From a virus: a DNA stretch of 32,916 nt. Every line of letters starts with the position of its first letter. The first letter of the stretch is position 1. A model generated the notes under the pieces. That model worked only from the letters and a program-made list of their open reading frames with translations. It was not told the origin of the DNA and did no database searches. A program made the translations under genes and the position numbers. This document shows, one piece after another, positions 8,405-15,524 of this stretch. The stretch spans positions 1 to 32,916 of IMG/VR virus record IMGVR_UViG_3300037861_000124, one strand, 5' to 3'.

Positions 8405-8944
8405 TTAGAAGTTGTTGACGTTATCTGCTTCTTTGTCGTGTTTAACAATGAGCTTAAACGCACTCAGATTGAAATTCTCCCGGAACCTCGTAGGGAACAG
8501 AGGTGCTGGGATAGGATCTGTAGGTTGGAACGCAAAGTCGCTGAACGCCGTAAGGGAAATCAAAGTAGGATCCACAGCTATCCGGTAGAGCACACCTACT
8601 GCATGAGGAATAGCAGAAGACTGAATAGCAAAGGAACTCAGTGACCAGTCAAGATCCGGAGGGACATCCAACGTACCGATCACGTTGCTCCCCTGATAGA
8701 GATCCAAACGTGAATTGCCACGATCATCATGCGGCTCTAACTCCACTTCATACTCAACCCAAGCATACGTCACCGTAGCCCCATCAGGGATAGACGACGT
8801 GTCAAAGTGGAGGTACCCCTGCACGCTATCTGAACCTGTGTTCTTATCAATCAACACATGCGTGCAGAAACTTGCACCGGCGTAGACTCCACTAATGTAA
8901 GAAATTGTCCCCGTGTTAGGGAGAGTAGGAATAAAGGTCGCCAT
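8405..8944 (-). CDS. DNRLRE-like beta-sandwich virion protein
   Basis: This 179-residue protein starts at ATG 8944 (MATFIPTLPNTG), preceded by GGGGGAG seven bases upstream and just after the stop of the previous gene. A longer in-frame extension to 9151 overlaps the real upstream gene and is rejected. The segment YLHFDTSSIPDGATVTYAWV matches the pattern of DNRLRE-type domains (xLxFDxSSIPxGATVxxAxL), a beta-sandwich module usually found in secreted or surface proteins. The larger secreted protein at 14601-15524 has the same signature. Inside a virion operon this suggests a decoration or appendage module. It is probably structural, with a possible binding function. Confidence 0.7.
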   Translation of the reverse strand: MATFIPTLPNTGTISYISGVYAGASFCTHVLIDKNTGSDSVQGYLHFDTSSIPDGATVTYAWVEYEVELEPHDDRGNSRLDLYQGSNVIGTLDVPPDLDWSLSSFAIQSSAIPHAVGVLYRIAVDPTLISLTAFSDFAFQPTDPIPAPLFPTRFRENFNLSAFKLIVKHDKEADNVNNF

Positions 8945-8954
8945 GATCTCCCCC

Positions 8955-9347
8955 TTAGTAGTAGAAGAAGCAGACGGTGATGTAGACTGTGCCGCTGGAA
9001 CCGGACCGGTTACCATAGAGATTTTCTCCCCTGCCCAGGACCAACTCAGAGCCCAGCAGATTGCGAGTAACGACAGAGCCCCCACGCACCGGACCCTTGT
9101 GTTTTGCGTCACCAGACGCGCCAATTCGGACATAAACCACTTCATCTGCACTATCCCCGTTTCCGATTTCTAGGTGTGTTACGACGACTTGGTGACTTTC
9201 GTTCCCCGTCACCAGCAGTGTGTTCCCGCTTGTCGTCAACTCCACTGTCGTTGCCGACTCCTCGGCTTGGGGCCGAGGAGTCAGCCATGCTGTTCCCCTC
9301 CCCAACTGGGCTCTCCGTTGGGAGGACTCTGTTGGCTGGCCCGTCAT
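8955..9347 (-). CDS. Small beta-rich capsid- or tail-associated protein
   Basis: A 130-residue protein whose ATG (9347) overlaps the glycosyltransferase stop as ATGA. Residues 1-35 look disordered (TESSQRRAQLGRGTAWLTP), and the rest is a run of beta strands (TVELTTSGNTLLVTG, HQVVVTHLEIGN, EVVYVRIGAS) ending SSGTVYITVCFFYY. That layout is common in small phage head or tail surface proteins. A perfect 11-bp hairpin lies within its N-terminal codons. A different frame also stays open across this N terminus (9151-9492), so the exact start is less certain than the body of the gene. Confidence 0.7.
   Translation of the reverse strand: MTGQPTESSQRRAQLGRGTAWLTPRPQAEESATTVELTTSGNTLLVTGNESHQVVVTHLEIGNGDSADEVVYVRIGASGDAKHKGPVRGGSVVTRNLLGSELVLGRGENLYGNRSGSSGTVYITVCFFYY
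9256..9282. repeat. Perfect 11-bp inverted repeat near the start of the small beta-rich gene
   Basis: GACTCCTCGGC, loop TTGGG, exact reverse complement. It lies about 65 bases into the 8955-9347 gene on the coding strand, with no T-run after it. It could affect translation of this gene or RNA processing between it and the glycosyltransferase. Confidence 0.85.
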
Positions 9348-10159
9348 TTGGCACCTCTGGAGACTTCGGCATTCTTGCTACTGTCGGCGCGCCACCCTTT
9401 GGATGGGTCCAATCGCTTTTGATCTCTATCCCCGAAGGCAGAGTAATCTGACTCGATGACTTGTCGTAGTGTATGTTCACCCATTGAACCATTTCTCAAC
9501 AGCTCCTCTTTGACAGCCAAGTAATCGGCTTCTGTGATTTCCTTAGGATCTTCATGGATATGCCCACACTTGGCCCCCGTGTGAACGGCAAGAGTGCAAC
9601 CTGACTGAATCAGGCGAGCACAGAAAGCAGCGTCTTCCCCCCAACTCCCTGCGATATTGAACCAGGGAGCAGTCACCTGATCGAGCACACGAGAGTCAAA
9701 GAGAATGAACCCGAACCCCACAACATCAAGACCGTCTTTGTTTGTGATGACGGTGTTGGCTGGATACTCATAAATTGGGACTGTGCCCCGTGGGGTTGCT
9801 CTCCAAATGCAGGGAACGGTCACAGGCTGACTACGCACGAAATAGAGAGCACTCACAGCGGAAGGCTTCTCCATGGCGATGCACGCCTCCCACACCTTAT
9901 CGAAGGTATCAGGATCAAACGTCATGTCGTCATCGAGCATCATGAAGTGCGTAGCCTTGGACAGCTTTGCATTATCGCAGATAGCTTGCCTTGCTCCCTG
10001 CCGATAGGTGCGGACATTGCGCTCTCTCCAAACATGTTTGATCTCAGGGTGCTTTCTACCGATGTGGAAGAGCATGTCCCCATAGCTATCCATGCTGAAG
10101 CGGGTATCTGGCTTGTTGTAGGTGGGACAGCCAATATAGAGGGAGTACTCACTTCGCAT
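9344..10159 (-). CDS. Family-2-like (GT-A) glycosyltransferase
   Basis: This 271-residue protein starts at ATG 10159 and overlaps the zinc-ribbon gene end by 11 bases. It opens with YIGCPTYNKPDTRFSMDS. It then has RxxARQAICDNA and the nucleotide-sugar/metal site HFMMLDDDMTFDPDTF (Asp triplet at residues 76-78). Later come GFGFILFDSRVLD and SWGEDAAFCARLIQSG, the acceptor-side ED motif of GT-A enzymes. These enzymes transfer sugar from a nucleotide sugar. In a phage virion operon, targets could be a capsid or tail protein, host surface glycan or modified DNA bases; the sequence does not say which. There is no signal peptide or membrane segment, so it should act in the cytoplasm. The last 50 residues share DNA with another open frame. 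Confidence 0.75.
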   Translation of the reverse strand: MRSEYSLYIGCPTYNKPDTRFSMDSYGDMLFHIGRKHPEIKHVWRERNVRTYRQGARQAICDNAKLSKATHFMMLDDDMTFDPDTFDKVWEACIAMEKPSAVSALYFVRSQPVTVPCIWRATPRGTVPIYEYPANTVITNKDGLDVVGFGFILFDSRVLDQVTAPWFNIAGSWGEDAAFCARLIQSGCTLAVHTGAKCGHIHEDPKEITEADYLAVKEELLRNGSMGEHTLRQVIESDYSAFGDRDQKRLDPSKGWRADSSKNAEVSRGAK

Positions 10160-10478
10160 GGGTCACACTCCTTCGGATGCCATCTCTCTCCGCTGCGTTC
10201 TTCCAACCTTTAGAGCGCCAATTACGAGTGAAATGTAGGAACTGGATTCTGCACCACTCTGACCAGTTGGGAGAGCCACCACAGAACTTCATGCCTCCAC
10301 AGCTACGGCAGACACCTAAGAGCCTCATCTCCCATTCGGTATTCAAAGTCCGACAACCCATGCACCGAACAACATTCAAACCATCTGGATCTTTGGGCTG
10401 ATGAATAGTGGACATCGCACCATGCCGGGCATCGTACTTTGTGTTTTCTTTCACGTCTATCGCGGGAGTCTTCTTCAT
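10149..10478 (-). CDS. Zinc-ribbon small protein
   Basis: This 109-residue protein starts at ATG 10478 (MKKTPAIDVKEN), with GAGGA seven bases upstream. An upstream extension would run into the previous gene. Two CxxC pairs, C39-C42 (RCMGC) and C57-C60 (CRSC), suggest one structural zinc site. The C terminus is basic and aromatic (FTRNWRSKGWKNAAERDG). Its end overlaps the glycosyltransferase start, so the two are probably translated together. It may assist the glycosyltransferase or act as a nucleic-acid-binding factor; neither is shown by the sequence. Confidence 0.65.
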   Translation of the reverse strand: MKKTPAIDVKENTKYDARHGAMSTIHQPKDPDGLNVVRCMGCRTLNTEWEMRLLGVCRSCGGMKFCGGSPNWSEWCRIQFLHFTRNWRSKGWKNAAERDGIRRSVTHAK

Positions 10479-10488
10479 TGGTTCATCC

Positions 10489-11064
10489 TCACAGTGCCCG
10501 GATATGCCCCTTGCAATACCGGACAGCAGCATCAGTCATTGTCACCAAAGTAGTTCCAACGTCCCCATAACCGTTCTGGGTGTAGAACCCATCAACCGGA
10601 ACGATGAAGCCACCACCATAATCGGACCAATCTCCAAACGTGACTACACCCATGTAGCCAGCATCCGTAGCTGCTCCTTCATTTGTCCCATTGCCGTAAA
10701 TGCCAACAGGAAGCAGCACAATGTTCGTAAGCTCATTAGCCCCCGTGCCTGCCACTGTTACAAAATTCCCACTGGTTGTGCCCTGCACCAAGATAAAATC
10801 ACACCAGCCCCACACCTGCACAGAACCAAAGTCTTCAGAAAGGATCGGGCGCTTCGCAGCAACACCAGCAAAATTGCCAGGGTGTGGGGGGTAGTTCGTG
10901 TCTGTGCCCGCTAGTGTGACCTGATACCCACGACCCGCAGGGGTAGTCCCACCTGTGTAGTGGAAGAATGCGGGGGCTCCCGTAGGAATGTCTTCTGAGT
11001 GTGAGTTATAAACGGACATGAAGACTTGTTCGGGGGAGCTTTGATTGATGCGAGTGAAAAGCAT
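10489..11064 (-). CDS. Capsid-associated protein, paralogue 3 of 3
   Basis: A 191-residue protein. Start chosen at ATG 11064 (MLFTRINQ) because GAGG lies five bases before it; a GTG two codons earlier falls inside that ribosome site. It shares ordered motifs with the next two genes: SPEQVF near the N terminus, NFAGVAAKRP, GSVQVWGWCDFILV, GYMGVV, and a C-terminal KGHIRAL. Located three genes downstream of the major capsid gene, it is likely a head decoration, vertex or fibre protein. No enzyme motif was seen. It is the most diverged copy at its C terminus. Confidence 0.75.
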   Translation of the reverse strand: MLFTRINQSSPEQVFMSVYNSHSEDIPTGAPAFFHYTGGTTPAGRGYQVTLAGTDTNYPPHPGNFAGVAAKRPILSEDFGSVQVWGWCDFILVQGTTSGNFVTVAGTGANELTNIVLLPVGIYGNGTNEGAATDAGYMGVVTFGDWSDYGGGFIVPVDGFYTQNGYGDVGTTLVTMTDAAVRYCKGHIRAL

Positions 11065-11071
11065 CGTCACC

Positions 11072-11635
11072 TCAAAGACAGCGTATGAACGCCTTGGTAG
11101 TTCCTGTGCTCGTATTCGCCAACGTACCGTAAGTAGTAGATCCAGAGGGAATCACTGCATCCACAATCTGAATAACTGGAGAATACCCCTGCCTATTTGT
11201 CGCATTAGCTATAAGAACAACAGCAAAGAGACCAGGAGATGTGGAGTAATACTGCTGGTCAATAGGTTCCAAGTAAAGATTTTGAAGGTCTGCATCAGCA
11301 ATTATTTGGCTCGTGATGGAATTCCAGAGGGCAGCGAAGCCGTTAGTTTGCCCCCCAACGACGATGTGTTCGCAGTGTCCCCATATCTGTATGGGACCGA
11401 ACCCTCCAGGGTAGATTTTCCCCCCAGAGACCACGCCAGCGAGACCATTCCGGACTGCACCGTCAGTCCAGTGATCCGCAGCGAACTTGACCGAGTAGCC
11501 GTTGTTCGATCCACCGTTGTTCGTTCGATAGTCATAGTACACTCCATAACCAGAAGTCATTACAGTGGAACCTGCATTCTTAGCAAGAATGAAGATTTTA
11601 TCAGGGGATTGAGTGGATACCTTTTGCCAGAACAT
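11072..11635 (-). CDS. Capsid-associated protein, paralogue 2 of 3
   Basis: This 187-residue protein, ATG 11635 (MFWQKVSTQSPDKIF), has the same motif order as its neighbours: SPDKIF, GLAGVVSGGK, GPIQIWGHCEHIVV, GLFAVVLIAN, and C-terminal KAFIRCL. A terminator-like hairpin lies nine bases upstream of its start, between it and paralogue 1, so expression of this gene and those after it may be lowered relative to the capsid protein. A decoration or minor capsid role is inferred from position and family duplication. Confidence 0.75.
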   Translation of the reverse strand: MFWQKVSTQSPDKIFILAKNAGSTVMTSGYGVYYDYRTNNGGSNNGYSVKFAADHWTDGAVRNGLAGVVSGGKIYPGGFGPIQIWGHCEHIVVGGQTNGFAALWNSITSQIIADADLQNLYLEPIDQQYYSTSPGLFAVVLIANATNRQGYSPVIQIVDAVIPSGSTTYGTLANTSTGTTKAFIRCL

Positions 11636-11639
11636 TGAG

Positions 11640-11670
11640 AAAACGGGAGCGGTCTTTGGGACCGCTCCCG
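11640..11670 (-). terminator. Rho-independent terminator or attenuator between capsid-associated paralogues
   Basis: On the minus strand an 11-bp perfect stem (CGGGAGCGGTC with a 5-nt loop) is followed at once by TTTTCTC, then the next gene's ATG. The stem spans 11644-11670. Because it lies within a run of co-directional virion genes it most likely acts as a partial terminator that keeps the major capsid transcript abundant and reduces readthrough into later genes. Confidence 0.7.
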
Positions 11671-11683
11671 CACCTCCTTCCGG

Positions 11684-12265
11684 TTAGCCAAGACAGCGAA
11701 TGAAAGCCTTCGCAGTCGTGGTATCCGTGGTTGCGTCAGTCGTGGTAGTCGAAGCCACCGTAGCATTCTGCTCCACAGGGAGCAGATAGTTACGAGCGAG
11801 CTTCAGCGGGGTATGACCTGTAGTGATCGTCGAACCCTGACCCTGCACAAGCGCCATGTACCCAGGCTGAGCACCAGCGTTAGCCGTGCCGTACCCGAAA
11901 GGCACAAGGATCTTGTTCGTGATCGAGGCAGCATTGAACGCTGCCTGGAATCCACCAACAAACCCGTTGACGGATGCATTCTTCACGAGCACAGACGGAT
12001 GATACCCAAACACCTGCATAGAACCGTACTCTGCAACTCCAAGCGTTTTCCCCTGAGGAATGACACCTGCAAAGTTATCGGGTCCGAGTCCATTGGCAGT
12101 TGCAACCAGACTAATTGCTTCTACCCAGTTCGCCACACCATCGTCGTTAGCAGGATCAAGATCCCACTTACAACCTTCACCAGCAACCAACTCTGATGCC
12201 CCAGAGTTATAGACAGAGAAGTAGATGTTTTCCGGAGAGTCTTTGTTGATACCTTGCCATTGCAT
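11684..12265 (-). CDS. Capsid-associated protein, paralogue 1 of 3
   Basis: This 193-residue protein, ATG 12265 (MQWQGINKDSPENIY), has GGGAGG nine bases upstream. Motifs shared with the two genes that follow: SPENIYFSVYN, NFAGVIPQGK, GSMQVFGYHPSVLV, GYMALV, KAFIRCLG. The C-terminal stretch before KAFIRCLG is Thr/Asp-rich and looks flexible. It is the first gene after the major capsid protein and the only copy upstream of the internal terminator, so it may be the most highly expressed. A head decoration protein is the simplest explanation. Confidence 0.75.
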   Translation of the reverse strand: MQWQGINKDSPENIYFSVYNSGASELVAGEGCKWDLDPANDDGVANWVEAISLVATANGLGPDNFAGVIPQGKTLGVAEYGSMQVFGYHPSVLVKNASVNGFVGGFQAAFNAASITNKILVPFGYGTANAGAQPGYMALVQGQGSTITTGHTPLKLARNYLLPVEQNATVASTTTTDATTDTTTAKAFIRCLG

Positions 12266-12280
12266 GTTTCAGTTCCTCCC

Positions 12281-13543
12281 TTACGCCGTGTAATAGTCTT
12301 CGGCAGTGGCGCAAGAAATCACACCCTGACGCTGACGGTTGGAGCAAGTGAGCTGAGCCATTGCAAGGATCTGAGCAGTACGAGCATCCTGGTTGTGAGG
12401 GCGCATGAAACCCGTCGTAATGAAGTCCCGCTTACGATGGACGCACCACTCAAGATAATTCGAGTTTAGGAAGTAGAACGGCACCGGAGGAGCCGAGGCA
12501 GACACAGTAGTCGGAAGGGCATTCCGAATACCATGGTCCGGCATCACCGTCATCTTCTTATAACGAAGATTGTCGAATCCAGCGTCTCCCGTCTCCGTGC
12601 TGGTAAAGCGTTCCTGGGGAACCAGGGAAGCTTCATACAATTCGTAGATCTCGAAAGACGTAAGACCCAGGTCCGGCTTATCCGTACCTTCCGTCACGCG
12701 GTTGTACATGGCACGCATTACAGATGTGAGATCAAAATTGGAGATATCATCAATATCACCAGCCCAACCTCGCTCCAGTGCGCTGTTCGCTGCACCCAAC
12801 TCAGCCCTCTGAGGTGCGTACTTGAGGAACCCAGGGTTCGAGTAATTCATCCACCAGGAGTTCTGCTGTGCTGTCACCACAGCATCCTGGAAGTCATCAA
12901 TCGTACCACCCCCACCATCGGTGGTGATGGAAACCTCAATCTCACCCAGCTTGTGAGTACGAGCACCCGTAGTCATAACATCCATGAACCCTGGATACAT
13001 ACGCACAATGTTATCGAGGGAGTTAAACCCCTCCGTCGAAACATCCGTGCCACCCCAAGAGTCCTTACCAGAACCAAGCAGAACTTCCGTACCGTAGGTC
13101 TTTTCCTTAGAGCCAAACCTACCGTGAAGGTTCTCATTGATATCATAAGAAAGGGACTTCTCAGCCTGCATGAACTTCGCCTGAAGAAGATCAATCAACT
13201 GTTCGTCACCACTGTTCAGGGTCTCGGACTCACCGTCGATCGAAACCGACACTGAAATCTGATGCCACTTGAAGTTCGCTGCCGTGATGCCTTCCTGAGG
13301 AGTAACATCCAACAGTTCATAGCCCTTGTAATGCTTGACCGTATTGTTGTGCCCATAGATCAGAGGCACGACAAGACTTCTTCCACCCTTGCGCTTCGTC
13401 CGCTTCTTCTGCTTCAGCCAATAGTACAGAGGAATGTCCTGGAAAGCATTGTCTTCCAGAGTCTTCATGTAATTGCGAAGAGTCGTTGTGGCGACCGCAT
13501 CAAAGGTGTCAGTCAAGACTAGGTTACTGACACTCAACGCCAT
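12281..13543 (-). CDS. Major capsid protein, HK97-like fold
   Basis: This 420-residue protein, ATG 13543, has AAGGAGA directly upstream. It begins MALSVSNLVLTDTF and includes an N-arm and early beta segments (GGRSLVVPLIYGHN, ISVSVSIDGESETL) and a long helix (LIDLLQAKFMQAEKSLSYDI). The C-terminal block has the NSNYLEWCVHRKRDF strand and then MRPHNQDARTAQILAMAQL and TCSNRQRQGVI. That last block matches a widespread phage major capsid family. Its position right after the scaffold gene and within 10 kb of portal and terminase agrees. Length is typical. It forms the icosahedral shell. I see no separate protease gene nearby. Confidence 0.85.
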   Translation of the reverse strand: MALSVSNLVLTDTFDAVATTTLRNYMKTLEDNAFQDIPLYYWLKQKKRTKRKGGRSLVVPLIYGHNNTVKHYKGYELLDVTPQEGITAANFKWHQISVSVSIDGESETLNSGDEQLIDLLQAKFMQAEKSLSYDINENLHGRFGSKEKTYGTEVLLGSGKDSWGGTDVSTEGFNSLDNIVRMYPGFMDVMTTGARTHKLGEIEVSITTDGGGGTIDDFQDAVVTAQQNSWWMNYSNPGFLKYAPQRAELGAANSALERGWAGDIDDISNFDLTSVMRAMYNRVTEGTDKPDLGLTSFEIYELYEASLVPQERFTSTETGDAGFDNLRYKKMTVMPDHGIRNALPTTVSASAPPVPFYFLNSNYLEWCVHRKRDFITTGFMRPHNQDARTAQILAMAQLTCSNRQRQGVISCATAEDYYTA

Positions 13544-13566
13544 TCTCCTTAGATTGAGTCACACTG

Positions 13567-14361
13567 TTATCCAAGCTTGCCAGCTTCTCTCTGTGCCGCA
13601 GCAAAAGCTTCCTCAAAAGTCATGTTCTCCTTATGAAGAGCTGTCTCTCTGGGATTACCAGGGGCCTCTACATTAGGGGCGGCTTTTGGAGCACGCTTCT
13701 TCTTCGACTCAGAAATCTTGTGCTGCCAATTTCGGAGTTTCGCAATCTCATAGGCTTCTTTCGGACGAAGGTTGGGGTTTTCCCTCCAGGCTTGCTGCAT
13801 CGCCTCCTGATACTTTGTCCAGTCAGGATTTGCATCTTTGAACTTATCCGCTTCACGTCGGATGTTCTCTTGACGCAACTGGGCTTCCAAGCGATCAATG
13901 CGTGCCTGTGAGGGGTCCACTTGTCCGGCAGGGGTTCCGCTTTGGGTGCGTCCCTGCTCCTCCGCGACATTGCCCGATCCACCAGCCTGAATGAAAGTAT
14001 TACGAATGGCATCCTGAACAGCAGGGATACCCATAAGCTGTTCCAACTGTGCTGCTTTATACGCAAGTTCCCCAGAGTCAGTAAGCCGCTTCTCTGCCTC
14101 TCGACGGATCGCAGCCAACTCCTGGGTCTTCCTGGTATACGCAGCCTTGTAACCTTTCGTATGCTTTTCCCATACAGGCTTTAGATTCTCAGGGATTTCA
14201 CTATCATCGTAATCTAGAGAAGATTCAGGCGCTTCTCCATCAGACGAATCAGCGTCGGGTGCGTCCCCACGCGCGTCTTCCGTTACATCATCGTCAAGTC
14301 CATCAAGGTCCAGATCAAGATCCGGTTCGCCTTCATTTGGGTTGTTGACTTGCGGTCCCAT
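13567..14361 (-). CDS. Capsid scaffolding protein
   Basis: This 264-residue protein, ATG 14361, has AAGGA eight bases upstream. Residues 1-60 are extremely acidic (DLDLDLDGLDDDVTEDARGD). They are followed by a long coiled-coil-like region (YTRKTQELAAIRREAEKRL, ARIDRLEAQLRQENIRREAD), a basic helical segment (SESKKKRAPKAAP) and a C-terminal helix TFEEAFAAAQREAGKLG. This order, with a basic C-terminal part that binds capsid protein, is typical of podovirus scaffolds. It lies immediately before the major capsid gene. The protein should guide procapsid assembly and then leave the head. Confidence 0.85.
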   Translation of the reverse strand: MGPQVNNPNEGEPDLDLDLDGLDDDVTEDARGDAPDADSSDGEAPESSLDYDDSEIPENLKPVWEKHTKGYKAAYTRKTQELAAIRREAEKRLTDSGELAYKAAQLEQLMGIPAVQDAIRNTFIQAGGSGNVAEEQGRTQSGTPAGQVDPSQARIDRLEAQLRQENIRREADKFKDANPDWTKYQEAMQQAWRENPNLRPKEAYEIAKLRNWQHKISESKKKRAPKAAPNVEAPGNPRETALHKENMTFEEAFAAAQREAGKLG

Positions 14362-14600
14362 GAACGTATCCTTACAGGTTTAGTTGTTTTTGTCAAACTG
14401 CTCAGGGGGTTCCGCCAGAACCAGCGACTCCCCCTAACTCGTCACTCACACCCGACATTCCTCGGCGCACCGTGCCACCACTCTCTACAGACGGGTACTC
14501 TGCCGCACCCGCATCCAGGGCATATCAGTAATATCTATTACAGTCTACCCTAAAGCAGAAGTAGCAACCATCGAACAAAATACTGCAACAAATAGTAACC
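14362..14600 (-). other. Gap between the secreted-protein cassette and the scaffold gene
   Basis: This is the longest gene-free stretch in the leftward operon. A TTGACA box lies on the minus strand at 14391-14396, but the -10 position expected from it coincides with the scaffold ribosome site, so it is not a convincing promoter. A small minus-strand frame (14402-14458, 18 codons, MSGVSDELGGVAGSGGTP) sits in a longer open frame with protein-like composition but has a poor ribosome site. It may be a remnant gene end. Confidence 0.4.
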
Positions 14601-15524
14601 TCATGGACCACCTGCTCCTGCCATTCCCGTACCTCCTCCGCTACCCCCACTAGAAGCAACAGCATACAAATAATGCACGACCAGCTCAGGCCGGTCTTCT
14701 ACCGTTGCATTTTCCGAGTCCGCGAAAGTCACCGTGCTATTGTGGTACCCAACGTAATCCATGAAAGAAATTCCATAGTTAGCCCAAATCCCTGCGTGCC
14801 ACCCACGAACCAAGGGAGTCACGTCGATACGGAAACGCTTAGGAACATCAAGACCTTCTCCAAGAAGACCATCAATTTGGAGGTACGTAGTTGTATAACC
14901 CCCAATAATGTCCACATCATTTAACCCAGTAGCGTACCCAGAGAACACAGAATCCGCACCTTGAGTTAATTCCTGGTACCTGCCCCAGTCGGTATCATAG
15001 TTGTTGAACCGAGTAGAAACTAGCTTTCCACCTGCTTCTCCATAGAGAAACATAGTCATAGAGGCGTCTGATGCACCCGCAGCAGACCAAGTAGAGTCTC
15101 CCACGGGAGATTTACGTGCAGCCCAAGTAGCAGTAGCTTCATCCCAGTCTCGCATAACTCTCGAACCTTGAAGGTTAATCTGAGTGTCCGCTCCCTCATC
15201 CTCCGCAGTCATCTGAAGACGTAGCTCAGCATAGTGGATAACAGCATCATCCGGAATAGCTGAGATATCAAACCGGATAAGCGTATTGTTATTCGCATAC
15301 CCGGTGAGCAAACTAGACCCATTTCGATTGGTGGTGGTAGCAGCAGAGTCCAACCAGATATCTGTGCACCCATCATAAGCAGCACTTGGTTGTGCACCAT
15401 TCTGGAATATGATGGTCTCAATACCTGAGTAATGATTAGGGGGGTTGCCTGTCCATTCATTAACTGCAAATGCTTGACTTGCAAGGAACATCCCCGCAAG
15501 TGCTAGTAATCTTCCCCACTTCAT
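14601..15524 (-). CDS. Secreted DNRLRE-like protein
   Basis: This 307-residue protein starts at ATG 15524 (MKWGRLLALAGMFLASQAFA), overlapping the phosphoesterase stop as ATGA with GGAGG eight bases upstream. A clear Sec signal peptide with likely cleavage after AFA is followed by one or two beta-sandwich units. The block LIRFDISAIPDDAVIHYAEL is the DNRLRE signature, with TQINLQGSRVMRDWDEATATW after it and YLQIDGLLGEGLDVPKRFRI, RIDVTPLVRGWHAG later. The C terminus is Gly-rich and flexible. Such domains often sit beside enzymes acting on polysaccharides or surface polymers. Its coupling to a phosphoesterase suggests a shared extracellular or envelope target. An exported protein inside a capsid operon is unusual. 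Confidence 0.75.
   Translation of the reverse strand: MKWGRLLALAGMFLASQAFAVNEWTGNPPNHYSGIETIIFQNGAQPSAAYDGCTDIWLDSAATTTNRNGSSLLTGYANNNTLIRFDISAIPDDAVIHYAELRLQMTAEDEGADTQINLQGSRVMRDWDEATATWAARKSPVGDSTWSAAGASDASMTMFLYGEAGGKLVSTRFNNYDTDWGRYQELTQGADSVFSGYATGLNDVDIIGGYTTTYLQIDGLLGEGLDVPKRFRIDVTPLVRGWHAGIWANYGISFMDYVGYHNSTVTFADSENATVEDRPELVVHYLYAVASSGGSGGGTGMAGAGGP

Noticed and set aside
8945-9151. N-terminal extension of the 8405-8944 gene with a hydrophobic stretch resembling a membrane helix
   Set aside because: It lies wholly over the accepted 8955-9347 gene in another frame, and a strong ribosome site marks the shorter start.
12533-13255. Long plus-strand frame (240 codons) opposite the major capsid gene
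   Set aside because: It is antisense to a clearly conserved capsid protein, has no ribosome site of note, and its composition follows the opposite-strand codons.
14391-14396. TTGACA box on the minus strand before the scaffold gene
   Set aside because: The matching -10 position overlaps the ribosome site and there is no room for a start point; no good -10 hexamer.
14402-14458. Eighteen-codon minus-strand frame in the gap before the scaffold
   Set aside because: Ribosome site is only one base from the ATG and no homology is recognisable; possibly a remnant, not called as a gene.
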